From a virus, in the IMG/VR virus record IMGVR_UViG_3300013100_000218, positions 1 through 24,319 of that record: a stretch of 24,319 nucleotides of DNA. The stretch is one strand, 5' to 3'. Each line of letters opens with the position of its first letter. Within the stretch, counting starts at the first letter, position 1. The position numbers were made by a program, and so were the translations under genes. The notes below the pieces were generated by a model. That model made no database searches. It had not been told where the DNA came from and saw only the letters and a list, made by a program, of their open reading frames with translations. Of this stretch, positions 1 to 8,111 are shown in pieces.

Positions 1-434
1 CAAGCCACCTCGACCTGCGGCTTGCCGTCACGGTCGGTCTTGACCGCGTGGTTCATTCCGGGCCGGTTGTCAATAGCCTCCTGCGTCTTGACAGTGACCG
101 TCTTGCCGATGATCGCGCGGGCGATCTGGTCAAGCGTCGGACGCTGCTGCACCAGTGACTCGTCAGTGATGCCGAGCGCCTTCATGCTCTTCATGAACAG
201 ACTCGCGTTGTTCTCGGTCATGTAGATCTTGTGGTGGAACGTGGTGGGGCGCTTGCCCGCGTGCTCACCTTCGGTGATCTTCAGTCGCATCTCGATCTGC
301 GGCGTCTTCTTCTGGCTGGACTCGCCAGCTTCGGCCGACTCGATGCGCACCTGGTAGTTGCCGATCGGCGCGACCTCGGTAACGCCGCTTTCCTTGGCCT
401 TGGCGACCAAGACATCCCACGGGACAGTAGTCAT
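1..434 (-). CDS. DUF669-like phage protein, possible ssDNA-binding (partial, 3' end outside window)
   Basis: Open from ATG at 434 to the window edge, giving 144 codons without a stop, so the C-terminus is missing. The readable part begins MTTVPWDVLVAKAKESG and continues with a beta-rich stretch (GNYQVRIESAEAG, TPQIEMRLKITEGEHAGK) typical of the small DUF669-type phage proteins that sit beside phage RecA-like ATPases and are often treated as single-strand binding proteins. The start follows a GTAAGGA ribosome site that overlaps the end of the upstream ATPase gene, 12 bases away. The family call is by pattern and neighbourhood, and the ssDNA-binding role is inference. Confidence 0.6.
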   Translation of the reverse strand, partial: MTTVPWDVLVAKAKESGVTEVAPIGNYQVRIESAEAGESSQKKTPQIEMRLKITEGEHAGKRPTTFHHKIYMTENNASLFMKSMKALGITDESLVQQRPTLDQIARAIIGKTVTVKTQEAIDNRPGMNHAVKTDRDGKPQVEVA

Positions 435-446
435 GATTCGTAGTCC

Positions 447-1244
447 TTACTCCGGCACGAAGCCGGGGAAGATTTGGCCCATCATCTCGGTAATGTTGGG
501 GTTTTCGATGGTATTCGTCGTGAACCGGTCTTCGAAGTGCGAACCGGTGATGTAGCTCGGATTGGGCTTGACGAGCAGGGAGCGCACGAACGGGCTGTCA
601 GCGGCAATGATGCCGTCAGCGTTCGGTACTTGCCTCACCTTGAGACAAGCCGTCGTGTTCATCCAGTACGCAATGCCGTCTCGCAGCGCACCTTCCATGT
701 TCGGGACGTATTTTCCGTCTTGAGCGCGCAGCTTGCCTTCGGAAGTGAACAGTGCAACCCGAAGCGGGTTCCGAACATCCTTCACTAGATCCTTGACACG
801 CTGGATTTTCTCCTTCATGCGGTTGAGGAGCTGGCCCCAGTCCGAATATTGTTGATTTTCGGACTGAAATCCCGAAATAGCCTCTTTGCACCGCGTCTGG
901 AGCTGCGTCACCGAGTCGACCACGATCGACTGGAACGGGTGATCAGTCATGAGAATCCAGTTGATCACTTGTTCAACGGTCTCCCACCGGAGCACGTCGA
1001 CCACGCAGATGTCCCATGTCCCGTCAGCCTTGGGCGGTGCTTCGTTCGGATTCCACCACACGACACGGTAGGGCTGTTCCGGGTTGTTGGGGTTCTTACG
1101 TCCTTGGAACGCGTTCCAACTGCCTTCTGCGTCGAGAACGAGTTTCGTTCCAGGGCACGTGGCCCCAAGCGAAGACTTGCCGACCTTGGTTTCGGCGTAC
1201 ACGAGAAACGTCGCGTTGTGACGTGGGTTTCTGTCTTCGGTCAT
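447..1244 (-). CDS. RecA-like P-loop ATPase (AAA_24-type phage recombination protein)
   Basis: 265 residues. A Walker A variant AETKVGKSS lies at residues 17-25, close to the N-terminus as in the phage RecA/Sak4-like group, and a Walker B segment SIVVDS ends at Asp110. No second ATPase domain is present. Proteins of this type usually load on single-stranded DNA with a phage SSB-like partner and promote annealing or strand exchange. Here it lies between a Cas4-like nuclease gene and a DUF669-like gene, the usual partners. ATG at 1244 has a strong GAGGAAGGA site. The ATPase call is firm; assignment to recombination comes from context. Confidence 0.82.
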   Translation of the reverse strand: MTEDRNPRHNATFLVYAETKVGKSSLGATCPGTKLVLDAEGSWNAFQGRKNPNNPEQPYRVVWWNPNEAPPKADGTWDICVVDVLRWETVEQVINWILMTDHPFQSIVVDSVTQLQTRCKEAISGFQSENQQYSDWGQLLNRMKEKIQRVKDLVKDVRNPLRVALFTSEGKLRAQDGKYVPNMEGALRDGIAYWMNTTACLKVRQVPNADGIIAADSPFVRSLLVKPNPSYITGSHFEDRFTTNTIENPNITEMMGQIFPGFVPE

Positions 1245-1278
1245 TGCATCCTTCCTCTTTGTCTAGGTCTGAATTATA

Positions 1279-2235
1279 TCATGCGGCGTAGCGGGCAAGT
1301 GGATCACGCTCGTTGAACTCCTCCCTTACCATGTCCTCCGCACGAGAACCGTCATCGAACATCGGGCACAGCGTGAAGAACTGGCACTTCCAAGAGCACG
1401 AGTCATCGGGGCTCGGCTCTGCGATGTGCGCCTGCTCTTCGACCGCGGCATCTCTGAGCAACGCCTCAAGTTCGAAGATCTTCGTAATCTTCCGCTTCAT
1501 GTGCAGCTCGTACGAGGCGATCTGGTCATCGTTGTGGTTCACCTCGAACCGGTCGTAGAACGGCGGTTTCGCCTGCTTGCCGCGCTTGACCTTCTTGAGG
1601 ACGTTGTACAACGCGCCGTCGCTCCATGTGCCTGCCGGTTGCGTCATGCGCTCCAACCATCCGTAGTGAAGCATCTGCGGATTCATGTGCAACGTCGCGA
1701 GCGCAGACGTCAGGCTTGCCGCGGTCTTGTGGTCAACGAACTTCCGCGCGCCGTCCATCAGCCTGAGCACGCGAGCGTCCAGCTTGCCGACGACTTCGAA
1801 CTCACCGAACCGTTCCACGATCTCAGGCGCGAAGTCCGAACCGCGGACCGACACGATCTCCTCGATTGCCGTGAACTCGATACCTGCATCGACGCCGGAC
1901 TCTGCCACCCAATCGGCGTAGCCTTCCAGCATCGCGCGCTCAAGCTCGCAATCCTTGTCGAACGCCTTCGACACCTCGACATCGGGATACACACCGAGTT
2001 CGGTGCAGTTCTCCAGATATGCCTTCCAGTCGTCATCCTGGGCGGACCTGAGCACGTCGAGATAGGTCTCAGGGTTCGGCCCGTAGAACGCCTCAAGCGC
2101 GGTGTGCACTCGGCTCCCGGACCGGAGCGGGCCGGAAGGGTTGAGCGTGACCGGCGACAATCGTCGGTAGTCGGACAACCACCAACGTCGAGCGCACGCG
2201 AACGTCTTAAACTCGCTCTGTGAGAATCGCCTCAT
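1279..2235 (-). CDS. Cas4/RecB-like PD-(D/E)XK nuclease with probable Fe-S cluster
   Basis: 318 residues. Family motifs occur in order: HTALE with His44 (motif I), GKLD with Asp153 (motif II) and VDHKT with Asp168 and Lys170 (motif III). Four cysteines, Cys14 near the N-terminus and Cys280, Cys284 and Cys290 near the C-terminus, are placed like the iron-sulphur ligands of Cas4 and AddB nucleases. Known relatives are ssDNA/dsDNA exonucleases. There are no cas1/cas2 genes or CRISPR repeats here, so a recombination or end-resection role with the downstream RecA-like ATPase is more likely than CRISPR adaptation. The ATG overlaps the stop of the upstream gene as ATGA. Confidence 0.85.
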   Translation of the reverse strand: MRRFSQSEFKTFACARRWWLSDYRRLSPVTLNPSGPLRSGSRVHTALEAFYGPNPETYLDVLRSAQDDDWKAYLENCTELGVYPDVEVSKAFDKDCELERAMLEGYADWVAESGVDAGIEFTAIEEIVSVRGSDFAPEIVERFGEFEVVGKLDARVLRLMDGARKFVDHKTAASLTSALATLHMNPQMLHYGWLERMTQPAGTWSDGALYNVLKKVKRGKQAKPPFYDRFEVNHNDDQIASYELHMKRKITKIFELEALLRDAAVEEQAHIAEPSPDDSCSWKCQFFTLCPMFDDGSRAEDMVREEFNERDPLARYAA

Positions 2236-2381
2236 CTCTTGTCCTTTTTGCCCTTATCAGTCTTGCTGTCGTCCCCGACGCTGCGCGTAGGATTGCGCTC
2301 ACGCGAACGTCGCTGACGCTCCTCGTACCAGCCGTACAGCGTGTTGTCGTCCTCAATCGGACCGGTGCTCTTCTTGCCCAT
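2232..2381 (-). CDS. Small basic hypothetical protein, 49 aa
   Basis: A 49-codon gene from ATG 2381. The product is charged, starting MGKKSTGPIEDDNTLYGWYE and ending in a lysine-rich tail (KTDKGKKDKR). Support comes from a GAGGGAGG ribosome site 8 bases before the ATG and from its TGA overlapping the ATG of the Cas4-like gene in an ATGA junction; its last codons (AAAAAGGAC) supply that gene's ribosome site. It overlaps the preceding gene by 29 bases. No family recognised; it may act mainly in translational coupling. Confidence 0.7.
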   Translation of the reverse strand: MGKKSTGPIEDDNTLYGWYEERQRRSRERNPTRSVGDDSKTDKGKKDKR

Positions 2382-2526
2382 GTTCCCTAGCCTCCCTCAC
2401 TTCGGCCTCGAACCGAGGCGACCAACGCTCGACGAACACTTTCAGGTTCGCGATGCGCTTGCGTTTCTTCTCTTTGGCGATGTACTCAGGCGTTGCCCGA
2501 TCGTCGTCGTACTTCATGCCAGGCAT
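2353..2526 (-). CDS. Small charged hypothetical protein, 57 aa
   Basis: Product begins MPGMKYDDDRATPEYIAKEK and continues as one basic, helical segment (RKRIANLKVFVERW) with an acidic tail. The chosen ATG at 2526 follows the upstream stop by four bases, with GGTAGGA as ribosome site. An in-frame ATG at 2544 would lie inside the upstream gene with a poorer site. The 3' end overlaps the next gene by 29 bases. No domain recognised; position in the replication operon suggests an accessory role, but that is inference. Confidence 0.6.
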   Translation of the reverse strand: MPGMKYDDDRATPEYIAKEKKRKRIANLKVFVERWSPRFEAEVREAREHGQEEHRSD

Positions 2527-2530
2527 GTTC

Positions 2531-2827
2531 CTACCAGTTCCCATAGAATCGAATGGTCTTCACGCCCGTCGGAATGCGCGCAACGTCGATCTCGTAACCT
2601 CGGTAGTTCTCATCGGACCACTCTCGCGCGATGTCGGCCCCGCTGTTGTATGTCGAGTCGAGATCGATGACCATCCCTGCCGCGTCGGGTTTCTCGTCGA
2701 GAAAGAAGTCACACACCTCATCAGGAACCGGGATATCCGCGTCGGTGCAAGCGTCATAGACGTTCTTCATCTTGCGGTAGTTGTCGTCAGCGGGCATAAT
2801 CCCCACGACGAACGTTGACGTGCTCAT
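2531..2827 (-). CDS. Hypothetical phage protein, 98 aa
   Basis: Acidic 98-residue protein. The N-terminus MSTSTFVVGIMPADDNYRKM followed by a helix (KNVYDACTDADIPVPDEVCD) resembles a small family often seen in actinobacteriophage replication operons, but no function is known to me. The ribosome site GGGAGGATAGAAC is made by the last codons of the SNF2 gene, whose stop lies three bases upstream, so the two are coupled. No metal-binding or membrane motifs are visible. Confidence 0.75.
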   Translation of the reverse strand: MSTSTFVVGIMPADDNYRKMKNVYDACTDADIPVPDEVCDFFLDEKPDAAGMVIDLDSTYNSGADIAREWSDENYRGYEIDVARIPTGVKTIRFYGNW

Positions 2828-2830
2828 GTT

Positions 2831-4771
2831 CTATCCTCCCATCAATCCGGTTGCTTCGATCCGGGCCGCTTCCGCGTCCAGATCATCAGTGGTCTTACCG
2901 AGCGCAACGAGCTTCGCGCGGTCACGCACGATCTCTTCCAGCCGCTCGGCCTTCTCATACAGCCTTTCGAGCTGTGTCTCTTCGATCGTGCCCGCGGCAA
3001 CGAGGTCGATGATCGTCACCTTGTCGTGTACTTCGGAGCCGATCCGGTGGATGCGGTCAACACCCTGATTGTTATCAATCAGTGACCAGCTTCGCTGCAA
3101 CCGAACCATGGTGTCAGCGCGCGTGAGGTTGAGCCCGACCCCACCCGCTTTGTATGTAAATAGCAAGAAATCAATCTTGCCATCCTGGAACGCCTGAACC
3201 GCCGCGTCGCGCTCGTCCGCTGACACACCGCCCGTCACCCGCGCGAACGGGATACCGGCGTCGGTCATGCGCGTGGCTGCGAGGTCGATGAGCTGTCGAT
3301 GCTCCGCGGCGATCACCATCGGCTTTCCCGGGTCGTCCTCGATGATCGACATGAGTTCATCGATCTTGGACGACTTCGGGCTGTCGGTAAGCGACACAAG
3401 CCACGTGGCGGGGTCCTCGGGAGTCTCCCCCTGGTCGACCTCGCAGTAAGCGGACGCGAACTGCAGCAACCGGGTTGCCCCCGCAAGGTTCCCGTTGGCG
3501 ACGAGGACCGTTCCGTCCTCAAGCACCGTGACGAGCTGTTCGGCAATGTCCTTGTATGCCTTCGCCTGCTTGGGGCTCATCTCGACATCGCGTCGCATGA
3601 ACACCTTGTCAGGCAACTGCTTGAGGACATCGGCCTTAATCATGCGGCGGAAGTGCGGGTCAAGGATCTTGAAGAACTCCTCTTTCGTGTCCGGCTTGAG
3701 TCCGACGATCGACATACCACCGAAGTGGTTGTATTCGATCCTGGCGTAACGGTCGATGAAGGCAGACTTCGCAGGGTAGGTCTCGGGGGCAATCGCGTGC
3801 ATAATCGACCACAGGTCACCCGGGTGGTTGGCTACCGGCGTTCCGGTGAGCGCCCAGCGGTATTCCACAGTCGGACCGTGAAACACGTTCCAGATGGCGC
3901 GCGTCTGCAGGGCGTTCGGGTCCTTCACCCGGTGCGCCTCATCAAGCACGCACACCCGGAACGGGATGCGGTTAAGCTCCTTTTCGTGCACCTCGCATGC
4001 GGACTCTTTCAAGTCCGGCGTGCCCGGCTGTGTTTTCGTCTCGCACTCCATGCAGCGCTTCAACCGTGTCGAGCCATACGGGGACAGCCGAGAGTGCAAC
4101 TTCATCGCTTCGATGTTCACGATGATGACGGCATTGTCAGCTTCGGCAGCCTCGGCGATCTGCACGCGGCGCTTCGCAGCGCTGCCCTGAATGACGAACG
4201 GGTTCGCCTCGGGCAGCCATCGTTTGATTTCGCGTTCCCAGTTCCGTTTCAGGGAATTGGGGCAGACGATGAGCGCGGGGTAAGCGCCGCCTCCGTACTC
4301 AGGCAAGATCATGTCGACGCGTCGCATGGCTGCGATCGTCTGGAACGTCTTGCCCGACCCCATCTCGTCACCCAGTAGGGCACTTCGGGCAAGAACCATG
4401 AAGTCAGCACCCGGAATCTGGAACGGGTACAACTTCTCATCGTGGTCGTTGACTGGCTGGTAATCCGCGTGCGGTGCCATCGCTTCGCGAAGCGCCAACA
4501 CTCGGTCACGTCGTGCACGCTCCGATCGCGCCCACGCGGCAAGCTCACGCTCGACCACGATCCGATCCCCGAACAGCTCACGCAGCACGATGCACGCGGC
4601 GTACGACTTCGGGAGGGTCCAGCGCTTCGCCTTGCGGTCCCATTTCTTGCCGGGAATCAGCTTGATCTGGTAGGAGTCGTTCCACAGTGTTTCGTCTTTG
4701 TCACCACTGAAATTACGGGTGAACAGGACGATCCTATCGTCTTGCGTCAACTCTGCATAGATGTGGTTCAT
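2831..4771 (-). CDS. SNF2-family (SF2) DNA helicase/translocase
   Basis: 646 residues with the SF2 motif set: motif I GDEMGSGKT (134-142), motif II DEAH (277-280), motif III LTGTP (308-312) and motif VI DRIHRIG (572-578). The N-terminal 110 residues resemble the HARP-like region of SMARCAL1-type annealing translocases (LIPGKKWDRKAKRW). Between motifs Ia and II sits an insert with Cys240, Cys243, Cys259 and His262 spaced like a zinc site. Such phage proteins remodel forks or recombination intermediates using ATP. The gene follows the 122-residue gene by three bases and is coupled to the downstream 98-residue gene. Confidence 0.92.
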   Translation of the reverse strand: MNHIYAELTQDDRIVLFTRNFSGDKDETLWNDSYQIKLIPGKKWDRKAKRWTLPKSYAACIVLRELFGDRIVVERELAAWARSERARRDRVLALREAMAPHADYQPVNDHDEKLYPFQIPGADFMVLARSALLGDEMGSGKTFQTIAAMRRVDMILPEYGGGAYPALIVCPNSLKRNWEREIKRWLPEANPFVIQGSAAKRRVQIAEAAEADNAVIIVNIEAMKLHSRLSPYGSTRLKRCMECETKTQPGTPDLKESACEVHEKELNRIPFRVCVLDEAHRVKDPNALQTRAIWNVFHGPTVEYRWALTGTPVANHPGDLWSIMHAIAPETYPAKSAFIDRYARIEYNHFGGMSIVGLKPDTKEEFFKILDPHFRRMIKADVLKQLPDKVFMRRDVEMSPKQAKAYKDIAEQLVTVLEDGTVLVANGNLAGATRLLQFASAYCEVDQGETPEDPATWLVSLTDSPKSSKIDELMSIIEDDPGKPMVIAAEHRQLIDLAATRMTDAGIPFARVTGGVSADERDAAVQAFQDGKIDFLLFTYKAGGVGLNLTRADTMVRLQRSWSLIDNNQGVDRIHRIGSEVHDKVTIIDLVAAGTIEETQLERLYEKAERLEEIVRDRAKLVALGKTTDDLDAEAARIEATGLMGG

Positions 4772-4774
4772 CGT

Positions 4775-5143
4775 TTACCGGTCCATTCCATCACGGGAGA
4801 TCTCGGAAACCTCATCACGGAACACGCCTGTGGAGCGCTTCACGATGTACGTGAAGTGCGGCCCAACATCAGAATCCCGCTTGCCGTAGGGCCAATTCGC
4901 CGAGCCGTACTGCGAGTACGCGATATCGCGCGTGACGACCACGAACGTCCCGTGAATGTCCTGCGTGTTGTCGATCAACAGGATCGTGTCACCGACAACG
5001 GGCGGGTACAGCGTGTACAGGTACCCGTCGTGCTCATGGTTGGTCAGGTGAAGTGCGGTGTACTTGTATTTCATCCCCTCGCGATGCATCCCCGCATCTT
5101 CCCGCAGGTGGAAACTGCATACTGCGTAGTCTTTCTGTTCCAT
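4775..5143 (-). CDS. Hypothetical protein, 122 aa
   Basis: Beta-rich soluble protein of unknown function between the resolvase and SNF2 genes. Visible features are a hydrophobic strand pattern VVGDTILLIDN, then GTFVVVTRDIAYSQYGSANW, and an acidic/basic tail. There is no signal peptide, TM segment or cysteine pair. ATG 5143 follows the resolvase stop by three bases, with the ribosome site GGAAGGATGAACG made from that gene's last codons. Its coupled position implies co-production with the replication proteins. Confidence 0.75.
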   Translation of the reverse strand: MEQKDYAVCSFHLREDAGMHREGMKYKYTALHLTNHEHDGYLYTLYPPVVGDTILLIDNTQDIHGTFVVVTRDIAYSQYGSANWPYGKRDSDVGPHFTYIVKRSTGVFRDEVSEISRDGMDR

Positions 5144-5146
5144 CGT

Positions 5147-5644
5147 TCATCCTTCCGTCGTAGGTTCCATCTTAGCATCCCGCACCAGTTCTGACCAGCG
5201 GGGATAGTCGATGTCCTTGAGGAGCGCGAACGCCTGTCGGGCCGCGTCGTTGGCGTGACGCAGCTTCGGGTTGTACCATCCGACAGCCTTCAGCATGTCG
5301 TCCGAGGCGAACTTGAGATTGGCCTTCACATACTGGCGCACGTCGACGTTACCGTGCAGCACTGACACAGCCTTCGCCATGCCCGTCACCTCAAGAGCGT
5401 CGGTCTGCTGTGAGAGCTTCGCTGTCTTCGGCGTGATGATGTAACGCTCAATCGCCACGTGGGTGTCCTCGGGCAGTGCAATGCTTCGGGCTCCACCCAT
5501 CACCTCCCAGAAATCCGAGGCGAAATCGCCAGACGCCACGTGCCATGCCATCTGTTCAGGGTCACCTGTTGACACCCAAGTGAACATACCGGTCATCAAA
5601 CCGGGGTCGATACCGATAATCACGTATTCGTTACTAGATGTCAC
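5147..5644 (-). CDS. RuvC-like Holliday junction resolvase
   Basis: 165 residues from a GTG at 5644. The RNase H-fold signature IIGIDPG places catalytic Asp13 in strand 1; VAIERY gives Glu66; RHANDAARQA gives His130 and Asp133, matching the His-x2-Asp ending seen in some bacterial RuvC proteins instead of Asp-x2-Asp. Its expected role is cleaving four-way or branched DNA before packaging. GTG is preferred to an upstream ATG at 5713 because it has a GGCGGA site and overlaps the polymerase stop by only 11 bases. The longer reading would overlap the polymerase by 80 bases with an unlike, cysteine-rich N-terminus. Confidence 0.83.
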   Translation of the reverse strand: MTSSNEYVIIGIDPGLMTGMFTWVSTGDPEQMAWHVASGDFASDFWEVMGGARSIALPEDTHVAIERYIITPKTAKLSQQTDALEVTGMAKAVSVLHGNVDVRQYVKANLKFASDDMLKAVGWYNPKLRHANDAARQAFALLKDIDYPRWSELVRDAKMEPTTEG

Positions 5645-7448
5645 GCTTTTCCGCCCATCGCTTGGCTGTTGCGCCACCCGCTGTGAGCGGGATGGACAAC
5701 AGGCTGTCGTCATTCATCACGTCTTGCATGGTTGCGATCGCTTCCGGCACGTCCGCGTCTGGCACGTCTGCGATAGCCTCATCGTGCACGACCAGCGCGA
5801 GGTAGTCTCCGAGCCCCGCAGCGTCAAGCTCAAGGAGCTTCATCTTCATGATCTCGGCGGCCACGCCTTGAATCTGGTGGTTCACGAGCTGATAGAACAG
5901 GTTCGGGTTGTGCTGCTGGAATCTGCGCCCGGTGAGCGGTGACTTCACGTACCCCACCCCCTCCTCGCGGTAGCGTTTCGTGGCGAGACGCTGAATCGTC
6001 TGCTGATGTGCGGGCACACCTGCATACGTCCTGTTAAAGTCGGCCGCGAGCTTTTCGATCTCCGCAAGCGGGCGCTTCGTGGTCGTTGCCAGTTTGTCGT
6101 TGCCAGCGCCGTACAGCGTGGCGTAGGTATAGCTCTTCGTAAGGTTGCGCTGCGGGCTCTTCTTGGTGATCGTCTCGTCCTGGTAGATCTTCTTGGTAAG
6201 CGACACGAAGAAGTCCTCATCTGAGAGGAACGCCTCATACAGACCAGTGTCTTTCGAGAAGTGCGTCATGACGCGCAACTCGATCTGATCGAAGTCAAAC
6301 AGCACGAATGTGCTTCCCGGTGACGATACGATGCAATTTCGTGCGACCGTACTCAACGGGTCCGACTCGTCCACTCTCGTGAGCTGTTGCAAATTCGGGT
6401 TCGAACTGCTCATACGTGCAGTTTTCACCCCGAACGCGCCTGCGGACTGCTCCTTGAATCCGAGCGTGTTAATACTCGTGTGGACTCGCCCGTCATACTC
6501 TGAGTACTCAAGGAATCGCTTCAAGTACGTGGAGTTGATCTTCTCGGCCTTCTTACGTTGCTGCAACAGGATCGCCAACGGGTGATCGATACCCTCAAGT
6601 GCGAACTTGTCGAGCGACCACGCGCCGTCATCGGTGCGCTTCCACAGCTTCACACCATCGGCGAGAAGGAGGTCGGTCACCTGCGTAGCGGAACCGAGAT
6701 CGACGCCGAACTCATCGAAGCCGCGCTTCGTGAGGTCGACGTGCAGCGCGTCAAGCTCGGTGCGCTTCGCCTGCGTGTATTCGCGGTCGCAGGCGACGCC
6801 TTTCATTTCCATCTTGTCGGCAAGCCACCCGGTTGCGAGTTCCAGGTCGTACGCCCGGGGAGCATCACGAAGCACTGTAGGCGCATAGTGATCCCATAGG
6901 CGTGACGTAATGACTACATCGAGTGACGCGTACGTCCAATACGCGGCACATGGCCCCGTGGCAGTGATCGGGATCGTTGCCCAGGTATACCCACCCGAGT
7001 GCATCACGGCGTCTAGCTGCGATTGGAGTGCAGCGGCTCGCGGGTCGATGTGCTTGGCGCATTGTTGCTTGAGTCCGATCGAAACGGACGGATCGGCAAT
7101 ATGCGCCAACATCATCGTATCGTCTACAAGATGCAAGGGTATGTCGATACCGGCATTTGAGAGAAACCGAGTATCAAACCGTGCATTGTGCGCAGTGAAC
7201 CGACCGCGCTTCGACCAACGGGTGATGATCTCTTCGACCAGCCCACGCCAGCGCGCAAGCTCGATCGACCACCCGTCTTGTGTGTCGCCAAACTGCACGA
7301 GTCGCACGTGGTCCCGGAACTTGTCGAGCCCGCTGGATTCTGTATCGAAGGCAATACGGTCTGTAGTCAGGTTGTCCAGCCAGTCGAGGCAGGCGTGAAC
7401 GTCTTCAATCCGTTCGACCAAATGAAGATTGACGTTACCGAGAGTCAT
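5634..7448 (-). CDS. polA: Family A DNA polymerase with 3'-5' exonuclease
   Basis: 604 residues, the usual length for phage family A polymerases without a 5' nuclease. The exonuclease domain has ExoI FDTE (34-37), ExoII NARFD (88-92) and ExoIII YxxxD (Tyr173, Asp177), so proofreading should be active. The polymerase domain has motif A FDFDQIELR with Asp385 and Glu390, motif B R434-x3-K438-x3-Y442-x3-YG, and motif C VHDE (His555-Asp556). Tyr442 lies where E. coli Pol I has Phe762. ATG 7448 has a strong AAGGGGAAGGG site and overlaps the HNH gene end by 14 bases. It is the replicative polymerase candidate. Confidence 0.96.
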   Translation of the reverse strand: MTLGNVNLHLVERIEDVHACLDWLDNLTTDRIAFDTESSGLDKFRDHVRLVQFGDTQDGWSIELARWRGLVEEIITRWSKRGRFTAHNARFDTRFLSNAGIDIPLHLVDDTMMLAHIADPSVSIGLKQQCAKHIDPRAAALQSQLDAVMHSGGYTWATIPITATGPCAAYWTYASLDVVITSRLWDHYAPTVLRDAPRAYDLELATGWLADKMEMKGVACDREYTQAKRTELDALHVDLTKRGFDEFGVDLGSATQVTDLLLADGVKLWKRTDDGAWSLDKFALEGIDHPLAILLQQRKKAEKINSTYLKRFLEYSEYDGRVHTSINTLGFKEQSAGAFGVKTARMSSSNPNLQQLTRVDESDPLSTVARNCIVSSPGSTFVLFDFDQIELRVMTHFSKDTGLYEAFLSDEDFFVSLTKKIYQDETITKKSPQRNLTKSYTYATLYGAGNDKLATTTKRPLAEIEKLAADFNRTYAGVPAHQQTIQRLATKRYREEGVGYVKSPLTGRRFQQHNPNLFYQLVNHQIQGVAAEIMKMKLLELDAAGLGDYLALVVHDEAIADVPDADVPEAIATMQDVMNDDSLLSIPLTAGGATAKRWAEKRDI

Positions 7449-8007
7449 TTTTACCCTTCCCCTTTGTCATTTGTCCTCTATCTTTGCGGCACTTCCTGCA
7501 CGCGCGCTTGCCGTTCGCGCAGAGATACGTATTTTCCGCGTCAAACGCGTGCCCGTGTTTACATTCCGTCACTGCACGTCTGATTTTCGTCAGAAACGGC
7601 CCTGCGCCTCGAAGAATGTTTTCGGAGTAAGTTACGGGTTCGAGATGGGTAACGTTTACACATCCTCGATTCTTACACAGATGATCGATGACGAGACCTT
7701 CGGGGATGGGGCCTATTAGGTTCTCCCAGGCAAACCGGTGCGCGCCGACGTTCTTACCATTAGTCGCGAAAACTCCGTAACCGTTGGGTCGCATGGCTCC
7801 TTTCCACTCCCAGCAATCTCCGTCTGCGTCAACCTTTGACCAGAATGATCGCGTGGGGTCCACAGGCTTCCTGCCCCCTGTGGGCTTACGGGTTTTCAGC
7901 GGGTCGCCAGTCGAACGCCATCGGGCATAGTGCTTTGGGCACCACCCGCGCGCAAGTTTAGCGTTCTCGCATCCTTCGATCGTGCACAGTCGTGTATCAT
8001 TGACCAT
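7435..8007 (-). CDS. HNH endonuclease with flanking zinc motifs (homing-type)
   Basis: 190 residues. The core carries a CWEW segment, then His90 (AHRFAW), Asp108-His109 (VIDHLC), Cys116-Val-Asn118 and HLEPVTYSEN (His121, Asn130), the HNH_3-type nuclease fold common in free-standing phage homing endonucleases. An N-terminal zinc-like set (Cys8, Cys13, Cys23, His26) and a C-terminal Cys170/Cys173 pair flank it, probably for DNA binding. It sits directly before the polymerase gene and overlaps it by 14 bases, a typical insertion point for such genes. A related copy lies at 16997-17473. Confidence 0.88.
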   Translation of the reverse strand: MVNDTRLCTIEGCENAKLARGWCPKHYARWRSTGDPLKTRKPTGGRKPVDPTRSFWSKVDADGDCWEWKGAMRPNGYGVFATNGKNVGAHRFAWENLIGPIPEGLVIDHLCKNRGCVNVTHLEPVTYSENILRGAGPFLTKIRRAVTECKHGHAFDAENTYLCANGKRACRKCRKDRGQMTKGKGKNDSR

Positions 8008-8077
8008 GGCAACATACTCCAGTCTGTTGTCCGCTCCCCGGCGATTGGCCTCGCGCGGGGATTCTCTCTGTCTTGAA

Positions 8078-8101
8078 ACGGGAGCCCCGAAGGGCTCCCG
8101 T
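8078..8101 (-). terminator. Rho-independent terminator with cUUCGg loop
   Basis: A perfect 10-bp stem (ACGGGAGCCC with GGGCTCCCGT) whose minus-strand loop is TTCG closed by C-G, the extra-stable tetraloop, followed on that strand by GTTTC. It lies between the two-TM gene and the HNH/polymerase operon, so it should end leftward transcripts from the small-gene block. Confidence 0.8.
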
Positions 8102-8111
8102 GTACGTGCCT

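Noticed and set aside
1426-2223. 265-codon plus-strand frame
   Set aside because: Antisense to the Cas4-like nuclease, which has all catalytic residues.
1279-2235. CRISPR adaptation role for the Cas4-like protein
   Set aside because: No cas1, cas2 or repeat array is present; phage Cas4-like nucleases are common outside CRISPR loci.
3299-4378. 359-codon open frame on the plus strand
   Set aside because: Lies antisense within the SNF2 helicase gene, whose motifs are complete; composition is typical of GC-rich shadow frames and there is no ribosome site.
5645-5713. Longer N-terminus for the RuvC-like protein
   Set aside because: Would overlap the polymerase by 80 bases and add a cysteine/arginine-rich stretch before the conserved first strand; the GTG at 5644 has a ribosome site.
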